Source: Pyrrhosoma nymphula (Eukaryota; Arthropoda; Insecta; Odonata; Coenagrionidae). From it: 64,000 nucleotides of DNA. The notes beneath the pieces are model-generated. The model did not search any database. It saw only the letters and a program-made list of their open reading frames with translations, and was not told the DNA's origin. This document shows, one piece after another, positions 40,201 to 45,900 of the stretch (its first letter is position 1; the number at the start of each line of letters is the position of its first letter). A program made the translations under genes and the position numbers. The stretch covers positions 6,076,001 to 6,140,000 of the forward strand of contig OY754330.1 in assembly GCA_963573305.1 (NCBI GenBank), read 5' to 3'.

Positions 40201-42247
40201 TTGAACTTATTATTAATGGTAAAACCTTGATATAGGAAACAATGTTACAAAAAATCCCTTGTTATAACAAATGAAGCCTGTGGTCCTGGTGGCAGGGATG
40301 TACATATGTACATGTTAAAGGACCTTGTACTAACAAAACTTTGATGTAACAAATCTGATTTTCTTCTTAAGTAAGTGATACATTTACTATTGTAAAGGGA
40401 CTGATATAATGCGCATGCAAGCTTAAGTCACCTATGCATTGTGGGTGGAATCAGGTAAAGAGACGCGCTTCTTAATAAACATGTAGCCGGTAGCAACACG
40501 CATAATTGTATCGGTTTGGATTGCACGTTATCATAGGTAATAAAGCCTAAGTTAATACAATGGAGAGACTAGGACTTTGATTTATTATCCACACCTCAAC
40601 ATTTCTAGCCCCAAGAGGTTGACAGATAACTTAAACAATGTATTTTTTCACGAAGTATTGCCTAACTCGATTCAATTGATACCCCAAGACGTTCTATATA
40701 TTTCAAGGTTTTACTGAGTATAAACATAAAGGGTACCCAACGGAGAAACTCTCATAATGGTATTTATTCCCCAGATTGAATGTGCGTAAATTTCTTGGAG
40801 GCATACCACAGAACTGACCAAAATCCAAATTTTGCTATGAATGAATTCTTCACTAACCAAACTAGCAATGACCTCACGATCCCACAGTAGAGGCTTTTTG
40901 GGAGATTTTGTGACCGTATGACCAACACCAACAGCTTCTTTTTGATTCTTCATTTCCCTTGGCTCAGGTGCCTCCTCAGCTTTACCACCAGGTAGAACCT
41001 TGTGGGGAGATACTGCTTCATTCATCACCATGCCTTTATGATGGCTCAAATCATCCTCCCAGTGATTAATGTGATTTGCAAGGGCTGCCAGTCTTTGGAC
41101 AGTGTGCACTGGAGGCTTTTTCTTAGGTGAAGTGTCATCTTCGTAACCTTTCAATTCTGATCGATGGATTGGAGATGGCATATCTTCATCATTTAATTCT
41201 GGAAAATTAAATGAAAAAACAAAGCTAGAAGAGACAAGTACTCTCACGCTGAGAGAAAAAGAGCCTAAAACATTAATAAAAAGCAATAATTTAAGTTCAA
41301 AAGAGCTGCTAATGCTAAGGTTATTCCGCATCATTATTACATAAAATATCCATGACGATGCAATGCAAAACCTCTATAGGGGATGTAAAACGTATCTCTC
41401 TTCCTTGAGTACAACCCCAAAATGCTATGTCAAATGAACATATCAAACGGATTCATCCATGAAACTGCCACCACTAAGGAATAAGATGAGCTCCAACTTG
41501 TTGTGAGCTTTTTTCATGGCATGGTTTCTCCATTAACTTAAAAGTTTCGTTTGAATAAACATAAAATATAATACAGGATTTGAAACTTCACATACCTTCA
41601 CTGTTAGAATATAGGGCCCCAAGCCTCTTCAAACGAGAGCGAGCGCTACTTCGAAAATTAACTTCCTGCCTTTCAACATTCAAGTTCTCTTTATTTTTGT
41701 CCGATAATTCTTCGTGAAAAGACAGAATGGGTGAGTTTTTCGTTATTTTAGGCGACTTGCTATCTTCGTAATCCGGCAGTTGGTCCACTGATTGTCCGCC
41801 CATTGATGTTGCTGAGAAGTGGAAGATATAATGTTGCAAACACTTCGATAACACATTTTCCAAAGTCTCAGTGACACTTACCAATGCTTCGGTTTCTTTC
41901 TGCGTCATCACGTACAGCAGGTATACAGGGATTTTTCATGGCACTGGCATTTAGTTGGCCAATGCCATTGAGTTGTGCATTCAACTTCTCTCGCCTAGCC
42001 CTGGCTCTTTCGAGCATCCTCTACAGGATTAGGAAAGAGAAATTTTAAAACTATTAAATAAATTAAAAACTAGGGTACCTACAGTTACTTCGACCGTGCT
42101 CACTCAGGGAAAACGGTCACTTTATATATTTCACACAATCTTCGGTACATACATAAAAGTATAGACTTTATAGTCACGATACACCAATAATACATACAAT
42201 TAGATTAGCATAAGTAGGAAAATCCTTACCTCGGTGAAGGGATCCAT
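1252..42247 (-). CDS. ANLN: Anillin (scraps), actin/RhoA/septin scaffold of the cytokinetic ring; 3' end outside window
   Basis: Anillin links RhoA, actomyosin and septins at the cleavage furrow. I joined 15 coding exons: 42247-42230, 42020-41882, 41811-41596, 41198-40858, 38843-38666, 34738-34373, 31541-31297, 27417-27125, 27034-26905, 24635-24477, 23412-23251, 16838-16710, 13871-13751, 8486-8304, 1484-1252. All introns are GT-AG, all phases agree, total 971 codons. The start gives MDPFTE followed by RMLERARARREKLNAQL, the conserved anillin N-terminus. Exon 6 holds ERKALFEKNKGQALVPKAAF, typical of the myosin/actin-binding region. Exon 8 opens with AKLT and seven prolines. Exon 11 ends LMHTISFYRKQQAQ. 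Exons 12-15 form the N-terminal part of the anillin homology domain: a Rho-binding helical stretch (QTIIYQASQALNLCSS, ATHRRQAALNEIQRIK), then LPLKKEFLQKVV, HHFVCLVK and YSDFKVTLEIYGLQ. About 150-250 further residues (rest of this domain and PH) are expected left of position 1. Introns are swollen by transposons; the longest is 6.8 kb (1485-8303). Confidence 0.95.
1485..3785. other. Anillin intron 14, left part: no gene
   Basis: AT-rich intronic DNA. Apart from the pogo-like end at 2351 I see no coding exon, RNA gene or long repeat. Short open frames at 1850-2086 and 2773-3048 have no recognisable domain. Confidence 0.5.
2351..2530. mobile_element. Pogo/Tigger-like terminal fragment (uninterrupted version of the 14.3 kb repeat)
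   Basis: Starts CAGTAGACCCTCGATTTTAC and continues TTGGAGGGAC, matching the inverted right end of the 3786-6463 element. The following 100 bp (ATGATGT, then ATTGTATTTAAATC) align with both sides of the SINE at 14339-14736, so this is the empty site for that insertion. Confidence 0.6.
5066..5150 (+). mobile_element. tRNA-derived SINE head
   Basis: Contains a box A-like GGCCCAGTGGATAAGGCG and a box B-like GGTCCCAAGTTCGC in tRNA spacing, followed by T- and A-rich body. The acceptor and D arms do not fold as a working tRNA, so it is a SINE. Confidence 0.6.
5128..5982. repeat. Palindrome: 250-bp inverted arms around a second SINE
   Basis: Arms 5128-5376 and 5738-5982 are inverted copies (poly-T tract, AATATATATTTATTTG region, GGAATGGAGCAATGG). 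Both arms end in the same SINE body, so this is two SINE copies head to head. The 360-bp centre begins with its own tRNA-like head (GTTAGGTAGTGTACTGGCC, then GGTACGAATTTCC) and a core CTTCGGATGGGATGTTAAAC. Confidence 0.65.
5984..6250 (+). pseudogene. C-terminal fragment of pogo/Tigger transposase
   Basis: The 88-residue frame ends IKEAFRNLHNFCYAH ... FEKGLQQITIKDFFHPK. Tigger/pogo transposases end with a helical segment and a QTTITDFF-like tail, so the match is at the true C-terminus. DDE catalytic domain and DNA-binding domain are absent; the reading frame starts inside a SINE junction. Confidence 0.7.
6464..7247. other. Intronic spacer, no feature
   Basis: AT-rich DNA between two transposons in anillin intron 14; nothing recognised. 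Confidence 0.5.
7298..7336 (-). ncRNA. Hammerhead ribozyme in Penelope-like element, left inverted arm
   Basis: Exact inverted copy of the ribozyme at 8157-8195 with identical core, stem II and GTC site. The two face opposite directions, so only one is in sense with any given transcript. Confidence 0.82.
7616..7981 (+). pseudogene. GIY-YIG endonuclease fragment of a Penelope-like element
   Basis: The frame continues upstream of the first ATG (GSNKDKEKIEQQSGVYMLEC) and reads AIYIGQTGRKFATRAAEH, then HLLDEGHNS and LEELEILSHL. GVYMLEC and IYIGQTGR are the two halves of the GIY-YIG core; R and E of the catalytic set are present. The reverse transcriptase is missing, so this is a 5'-truncated copy. 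Confidence 0.85.
8157..8195 (+). ncRNA. Hammerhead ribozyme in Penelope-like element, right arm
   Basis: Core CTGATGA (8160-8166), stem II GTAGC-ACC-GCTAC (8168-8180) with one extra U before it, GAAA (8181-8184), minimal stem III ACC/GGT with a 2-nt loop, cleavage triplet GTC (8190-8192), stem I CAC/GTG. All conserved core bases are present. Very short stem III is usual in Penelope hammerheads, which are thought to act as dimers. Confidence 0.82.
9383..9684 (+). pseudogene. N-terminal fragment of pogo/CENP-B-type transposase
   Basis: Begins MAHPKKKVRTL, shifts frame after about 15 codons, then reads IEEVENNTGEKRVDIAKHLG and LSASSLNSIFVKKDEI, the Psq-type helix-turn-helix of pogo/jerky proteins, and ends at a stop after FAWYHQ. 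The frameshift and the missing catalytic domain make it a fragment. Confidence 0.7.
9685..9925 (+). repeat. Dispersed repeat family R1, copy A
   Basis: Matches 18605-18845 in the same orientation (TTTTCCCTG, GTAAGCACTTTCATC, CAGCTTTGTTTAC, ATCTCCCCAAACTC, GAAGGCAGAAG, TATAGGGACTACT). No coding content recognised. Confidence 0.7.
10685..11661 (+). mobile_element. Mariner-family element with internal deletion
   Basis: TIRs of about 37 bp: CGAGGGCAGATCGGAAAGTA at the left and, inverted, CAAGGGCAGATCGGAAAGTA at the right, flanked by TA (10683-10684, 11662-11663). Length 977 bp against about 1.3 kb for intact mariners. It sits in anillin intron 13. Confidence 0.92.
10847..11530 (+). pseudogene. 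Mariner transposase missing its catalytic centre, frame still open
   Basis: From MARMLLSSRCEEQRSVVRYL the protein shows the paired helix-turn-helix DNA-binding region (WAKGHSPSEIHRDMRGVYG, SGRPVTAST, LRTLSQMFNISYGAVYDIV), then the first catalytic Asp in VTGDEWW. It jumps directly to the third-Asp region (YDFHLFGPMKKFLAG), dropping about 100 residues including the second Asp. About 227 aa remain of about 345. No catalysis is possible, but the DNA-binding half and the frame are intact. The frame has an upstream ATG at 10778, but 10847 matches family starts. Confidence 0.9.
13005..13750. other. Intronic spacer with a possible decayed hammerhead remnant
   Basis: GATGATGTAGTAACACCG followed by CTAGTGTTATTAAAT at about 13526-13560 resembles the Penelope hammerhead at 8160 with the GAAA lost. 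Otherwise plain AT-rich intron DNA. Confidence 0.3.
14339..14736 (-). mobile_element. 5S rRNA-derived SINE (SINE3 type), copy 1
   Basis: On the minus strand the head reads CCACGTTGACATACTGGTTC, CCGTCAGATCACCGAAGTTG, AGCAATGTTGGGC and TTGGATGGG, which aligns with 5S rRNA through its internal promoter (box A, IE, box C). The tail at the left end is a CAAT-type short repeat. Flanked by ATGATGT duplications (14332-14338, 14737-14743). The repeat at 2351-2530 shows the empty site. The middle has extra tandem GGAGGGA-rich units compared with copy 2. Confidence 0.85.
14902..15395 (+). repeat. Dispersed repeat family R2, copy A (uninterrupted)
   Basis: Aligned with 33345-34160: TTGCGATAAACGC, CAAAAAACTAGTAGGAAA, ATTATCACATGAACGCAAC, AAAGCAGGTTGCCTAACTCC, GCATTCGCATTGAACAAAAA. 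This copy runs straight through the point where copy B carries a 341-bp insertion. No coding content. Confidence 0.8.
15396..16709. other. Anillin intron 12 left part: no feature
   Basis: Very AT-rich, no coding, RNA or repeat signal recognised. Confidence 0.5.
17952..18022. repeat. 33-bp-arm hairpin
   Basis: Arms 17952-17984 and 17990-18022 pair with few mismatches around a 5-nt loop; core word AATCGGTG...GTGAGGTC. Not like the hammerhead hairpins. The following 150 bp repeat words such as CCTCACT and ACGAC. Confidence 0.6.
18605..18845 (+). repeat. Dispersed repeat family R1, copy B
   Basis: Second copy of the repeat at 9685-9925, moderately diverged. Followed by a different repeat with CCACTGAACTG words. 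Confidence 0.7.
19040..19256 (+). repeat. Direct repeat of about 50 bp
   Basis: GCTCCACTGTCACTGAACTG with CAGTTGGCCCAGGTCAGGCC at about 19047-19088 recurs at about 19211-19256 with few changes. It belongs to a tract rich in CCACTG words starting near 18845. Confidence 0.5.
19267..19708. mobile_element. Fold-back element, about 200-bp inverted arms
   Basis: Arms 19267-19478 and 19505-19708 are inverted copies (GAGCCTCG end, ACCCTTCACCG, GACCAGTC, CATTTTACGTGCTTTAG) around a 26-bp centre. No open frame; probably a non-autonomous DNA transposon. Confidence 0.65.
20381..20578. repeat. 89-bp-arm hairpin with degenerate hammerhead motif
   Basis: Arms 20381-20469 and 20489-20578 are almost perfect inverted repeats with a 19-nt loop. 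The right arm reads ATGACG, a loop, CGTC, GAAACCAGTC, i.e. hammerhead stem II, GAAA and GTC with a damaged CTGATGA. Same architecture as the 47.8 kb hairpin. Lies in anillin intron 11. Confidence 0.6.
20579..22439. other. Anillin intron 11, middle: no gene
   Basis: No exon recognised. Contains C-rich patches near 21225-21290 and microsatellite-like CATA repeats near 22270-22330. Confidence 0.45.
22560..22939 (+). pseudogene. Non-LTR retrotransposon ORF2 C-terminal fragment
   Basis: Reads RNELVMKECGLGARLMDIFE, RSMIRWFCHVE, stop, then MDERQRNKQIHNIEVTG, RGRGKH and ALWRRLLKRA. The W-(G/C)H-V plus basic RGR-G pattern is the usual C-terminus of LINE polyproteins. An in-frame TGA at about 22695 and the missing reverse transcriptase make it a dead 5'-truncated copy. 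Confidence 0.65.
23413..24476. other. Anillin intron 10
   Basis: Between exons 10 and 11; nothing recognised. Confidence 0.5.
25270..25621 (+). pseudogene. IS630/mariner-type transposase N-terminal fragment (helix-turn-helix)
   Basis: With frameshifts the plus strand reads VIHRTVHNF-like sequence, then LFPTLWKLKDDLVENIS, VSLPKLCSIILGLGFRCEK. The pattern (RTVH-F, PT--KL, GF+--K) fits a helix-turn-helix family common in arthropod DNA transposons. No catalytic part and no TIRs were found. Confidence 0.45.
25622..26904. other. Anillin intron 9, right part
   Basis: No recognisable feature; AT-rich. Confidence 0.45.
28190..29870 (-). pseudogene. Copia-type retrotransposon remnant (gag, zinc knuckle, protease start, integrase N-terminus)
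   Basis: Reading the minus strand leftwards: gag-like remnants (29860-29340), a CCHC knuckle (about 29215-29150), a protease-like SWCVDSGATCH stretch (about 29020), GLWIRAAGIGEGWLECNL to FILKRNKCDFYIGKK (28941-28687), then integrase ICEDCIKGKLSKLKF and RLIHLDLCGPMPTATPSGN (about 28540-28390), followed by frameshifted integrase core. Order and motifs are those of Ty1/Copia. Several stops and frameshifts; reverse transcriptase and LTRs not seen. Lies sense to anillin in intron 7. Confidence 0.75.
30735..30990. mobile_element. GC-rich hAT-like terminal fragment
   Basis: A GC- and GAGCGAG-rich island in AT-rich intron. Its right end, read inverted, starts AGAGATGGGTGATCCACTTG and contains GAGTCGACTCGAAGAG, resembling hAT ends. 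A matching left end was not found. Confidence 0.35.
31542..33100. other. Anillin intron 6, left part: no gene
   Basis: AT-rich DNA between exon 7 and the retroelement tail at 33.2 kb; no feature recognised. Confidence 0.4.
33230..33344 (+). mobile_element. LINE/SINE 3' end
   Basis: CAAATTTCAGCTCAATCGG followed by TAGTTTTTGCGTGATGGAG and CAACAGACAGAG is the conserved 3' tail of common insect LINEs and SINEs. Upstream boundary unclear. Confidence 0.55.
33345..34160 (+). repeat. Dispersed repeat family R2, copy B (interrupted)
   Basis: Same family as 14902-15395, split at 33603/33945 by another element. It abuts a LINE/SINE 3' end on its left. Confidence 0.8.
33604..33944 (+). mobile_element. 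Insertion inside repeat R2 copy B, 3' LINE/SINE fragment
   Basis: 341 bp absent from the paralogous copy at 14.9 kb. It ends in repeats of AACTATCT without an obvious target duplication, as CR1/L2-clade retrotransposons and their SINEs do. Family assignment is inference from the tail. Confidence 0.6.
35156..35357 (+). repeat. Minisatellite, about nine 21-bp units
   Basis: Degenerate tandem units of TTTTGCCAGCCCTGAATGATT. Not open through its length in the anillin direction. Lies in anillin intron 5. Confidence 0.75.
35900..36010. mobile_element. Fragment with repeated TTCCCTG words
   Basis: ATTTCCCTGATATTTCC and ATTCCCTGTGATTTCCAG near a GGACACCCT end resemble the termini of the element at 60892-62134; probably an old solo end. 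Confidence 0.4.
37098..37782 (+). mobile_element. PIF/Harbinger-like element nested in the pogo-like element
   Basis: Inverted ends AGGCCGAATCACTCTAGTG and TGATTCGGCCT with TAA duplicated at 37095-37097 and 37783-37785, the TWA target of PIF/Harbinger. The interior encodes a piece of the associated transposase N-terminus. 685 bp, internally deleted. Confidence 0.8.
37309..37550 (+). pseudogene. Harbinger transposase N-terminal fragment
   Basis: MERLWLNRRNQRRRR, then DNRIWVHHWVARRKEQG. The R-WV---W--R+--G pattern opens many Harbinger nucleases. Catalytic residues are absent. Confidence 0.6.
38844..39508. other. Anillin intron 4, left part
   Basis: AT-rich, no feature recognised before the SINE at 39521. 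Confidence 0.5.
39521..39752 (-). mobile_element. 5S rRNA-derived SINE (SINE3 type), copy 2
   Basis: Same family as 14339-14736: 5S-like head on the minus strand (CACTGGTTCCTGTCAGATC, CCGAAGCTAAGAAATG, GGGTGACC) and a body ending in an AATCAATAAATCAA tail. Perfect 12-bp target duplication TCTGCGTAAGGA at 39509-39520 and 39753-39764, so a fairly recent insertion in anillin intron 4. Confidence 0.88.
40217..40715. mobile_element. MITE with pogo-like ends
   Basis: GGTAAAACCTTGATATAGG at the left and, inverted, CAGTAAAACCTTGAAATAT at the right. 499 bp, no coding capacity. Confidence 0.55.
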
Positions 42248-42684
42248 GTAAAAAATGCGAAATCAACAAATAGCCTTTTATCATGCACTAATTCGTGAAT
42301 GAAAACACATTTAGTCAATAATGAAGTATGGCAGATTGGAGAGGAGTTTACGTGCTGCCTTTCGATTCAATGCATGAAAATAGCACCACTATCTTTCACC
42401 ACACAATATAAAAAACATACAAAAACACACAAACGTTATTTTGAACGAGTACCAGCCACCGACGGTATTTTGAATCGTTTTGAAAATGACATTGTAAGTC
42501 AAGCTCATTACTGATACAATTCTCACGTACACATATTTTATTTAATGTAAACTATTTGCAATATACCATTCAATAAATTTAATTTAACATTTTTCTACGA
42601 ATAATTAAATCTATAAATGGCATTTTATGTAGTTTACATGAATATGACCCTAAATTATACACACAGTGGTACCAACCAACAACG

Positions 42685-42733
42685 CCAATCCCGCGCCTAT
42701 TATTGAGGGTGGTGCAAGCTGGTACAAGCCAAT
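42685..42733. promoter_or_regulatory. Paired CCAAT boxes flanking an E2F-like site
   Basis: CCAAT occurs at 42685-42689 and 42729-42733, 44 bp apart, with CCCGCGCC directly after the first. Paired NF-Y sites with E2F/CHR elements are typical of G2/M cell-cycle genes such as anillin. Short motifs, so only suggestive. Confidence 0.35.
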
Positions 42734-42742
42734 GAATGCATA

Positions 42743-42756
42743 GTTTCCATGGCAAC
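42743..42756 (+). promoter_or_regulatory. RFX X-box (ciliary gene control element)
   Basis: GTTTCCATGGCAAC is a perfect match to the palindromic RFX X-box, two half-sites around AT. It sits about 200 bp upstream of the ZMYND10 start, the usual place for X-boxes of ciliary genes. Drosophila Zmynd10 is known to depend on RFX and Fd3F. Binding itself is inferred. Confidence 0.75.
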
Positions 42757-42956
42757 CTACTTGTTCGCGTAATTTGAACAACTGGTATACGGTGCTTCAT
42801 AATTGACGCTGACAATTTAACTACACGGTCCTATTTTAACCAATATTATTGCTTCATCGCCGAACTTAATTGTCATATTACTGATACAAATCCATTCATT
42901 TTTTACTCTTTTCCTGGGAATATTAATCAAAACTAAATACGTTGAACTACTCAAGT

Positions 42957-45900
42957 ATGGACAGATACTCCCAGGATGTTATACCCCCAGCCGAAATTGA
43001 TTTAGCTGTACAAATGATTCAGCGAAGTGAGCTACAGGACTTAGGATCAAAAAGGTTAGCTAAATTAATATATAAATAAGATCAACTAAACGTTTGTTAA
43101 TGAAACTCGAGATTTTAAGTCATCCTAAATTTCGATTCGCCATAATTTAGTTTTACTTTACCAATGCTTATGAGATCAAACAAACTAGTGAATCATTTTT
43201 CGAGTTGAAGGAAAATAAACTAAGTTTTTAGTTCTATTATAAATTTGATATCATTGACACATGCTGTTCACAAATAATCTTAAAGACATTTTTAATAGCG
43301 TCATGAATTTGCTTTTCCCTATTACTTTTTAAACAAATGCCAATTGTTTTAACTAGTGTACATAGTTGTTCAGTGCAAACATGAAATATGGGCACTTACC
43401 ATAGTAAGAATTGTAGTATTTATAAATAAAGGAATGGCCATATACCTATACGTCTCGCACCCACATGCCATTGGCTACAATAATAGTCTGACTAATTGTA
43501 AGCAGCATGTGTGCTCAAATTTGTCTGGTATGAGTCACAAGATATAGAAAGGGATGGTCAAATTTTCTTTTTATGTGACAGTCGATCCCCTGCTGAAATT
43601 CCACCCTCTAATCAGGTGACTCCTAGCTTTCCCTAAAAAAAAGACGTTGTTTTAGAGGACTGCTAACATTTATGCTGTAATTGGAACTACATGTAGTAAA
43701 GCATGGGTATTTTCTGGTTATTCAAATCAAATAATTTAATAAAATTACTTCAAGGTGGCTACTTTCTCATGGCAATTTTCATAAAATTCACCAACAAGCA
43801 GTTTTGGAAGCAAGCCAAGTCAAAGAAGAAATTGTGAAAGATAAGCTAATACTGAATGAAAAGGTTCATTTGAGTTGCCTACTCACATACTATATACATA
43901 TTGAGGAGCCGTATATAATGGCATTTTTTATTGTTTTATTTATGGTTTCAGATTTCTGTCATTGTTCATGAAGCAATATGCACATCAATTTGGCGGAAAT
44001 ATGTTTTCCACGAACTATTGACAAAACATCCTGATCCAAAGAATACGTTTTTGCTATTTTCAATTGTGAGTTTTCTATCAATAACAATAGAACAAGAATA
44101 TTTCAAAATACCGCTTAACTTCCATGATATTTCAGCTTTACCATGAGTCAACTGCTGTAGCCCTGCTTGAAACCATCCTCTTCCATGATGAAAGCTGTGC
44201 AGCAATAGGTGATAGTGTCATAGATTTGATTGATTACTGTGTAGATGCTGTGACATACTGCATATCTAGGTACGCCCAAAAGACTTTTCCCAAGCTTTCG
44301 CACTCTCATTTACAAGTCAAATATTTTGCTCCAAATGCTTAACATTTTAAATGATGCTGGTTTTTGTTATCACTTGAGGCTATTTATAGATTTAGTAAAG
44401 CAAGCTTACGTCTATCTCATTCAGAGATGGAGTCAACAATGCAGTGAATGAAGCGGATATTTTATCTGGTGGGCATTTTCTAAAAGCTGAAGAGGAGCGT
44501 CTAAAATTTGACAATGGCATCAGAAGCATTTCAATTTTGCGCTGTCTGGCAGAATATATGGACAGGTACATAGCTTTAAGCTCTATATATATATATTTCC
44601 AGGCAATGAACCACCACAATCAGGTAAGTTCAAAACATCACATATAAGACAATTGCAAGATGAAGATAATCTTCAACCTGCTTCATTCTTACCTCTTGTA
44701 TGAATTTAATTCATAAATAGGTCTCCCTCATATTGCCAGCGTTCCTCAATTCAGCTTCAATTGTTTTTGCATCTTTATAATCGATACAAACTTTTTGTCC
44801 CTGTCATTATCTTAAAATTAAAATCCTGATATTATTTCAGTTTAATGCCAACAGCTGTAAGAAGAATGTATGGATATGACCTACCAATACTGTTTGTGGA
44901 ACTGATCGATAACCCACCATGGTTAGCGAAAGATACTTCTGGCACTCACAGAATTTATAAAGGTGAACATTAATTTTGTATCAATGGGAATGGTGACCTT
45001 TTGATTGTTTAAGATTGGAAGAGCAACCATTATTTCACTTCTAAGCATATTTAACATGCCTTTGAGTTCTTCGTGCACACTTACATGACTGCAGCTTGTG
45101 TCCATCTTCATGCATTTTTCATATAAGTATTTAAGGTTGTATTCCGTTGTCTCAGGTGTGACTTCGTGGAATTTTCTTAGCATTACATAAATGATAAGTA
45201 TTGCTTAGTTTTTCAACATAGATTTATTACACCTGATGATGACGAGCGTTGTGGAAACCTAAGTCATCTTGTAATAAATCTATGTAGAAAAACTAAGCAA
45301 TACTTATCATTTACAATTTAAGTTTGTTTTTGCTATTGAGTGACTGAATCTTTGTATGTGGAAGTTCAGAGCATACTAGAGGATTATGGACGAGGAGTCC
45401 ACAGCTACAGCAGCAAACAGATGATTTTGTACCAGCATTGCTATCAAAGGTGAAATTGATTTGTACAAATCACAGGCATCACAATTTAATCAATGCCACT
45501 GTCTTCATAACAGAAAAAAATGCAAAAGACATGAATTTAACTAATTTTTGATAGAAAAAAGTACAGATTTCAATGTGCTATATTATTTAATGAAAATTTA
45601 ATACTATGAAATATATCTTGCTGTTCACCTACCTTCTGTTAACTTCCACCAATCTGATCTAAGATCCTAGGGAGAACATAACTTTGATCATACACATTTA
45701 CACCTGTGAATAATTGACAATGAGGGATTTTGTTAGCTCCTATATCCTATAACTAAGGATACTAAAATGGAATAGTTGCCAAATCTTCTGTTGACAGATG
45801 GTAAATGGCATAAAAGGACAGAGCTGAGGGAAAATGAAAATCAGCTCCTAAAGATGGAGGGCCAGGTGTGGATTGGACTCTTATTTCTCCTCTTGGGTGC

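Larger units (their letters stand above)
42248..42956. promoter_or_regulatory. Bidirectional promoter region between anillin and ZMYND10
   Basis: The two start codons point away from each other and are separated by 709 bp with no coding sequence recognised, so both 5' UTRs and promoters must lie here. Seen: an RFX-type X-box at 42743-42756, CCAAT boxes at 42685 and 42729, a CCCGCGCC E2F-like site at 42690-42697, and a TTTGAA near 42770. Transcription starts cannot be placed. Confidence 0.7.
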
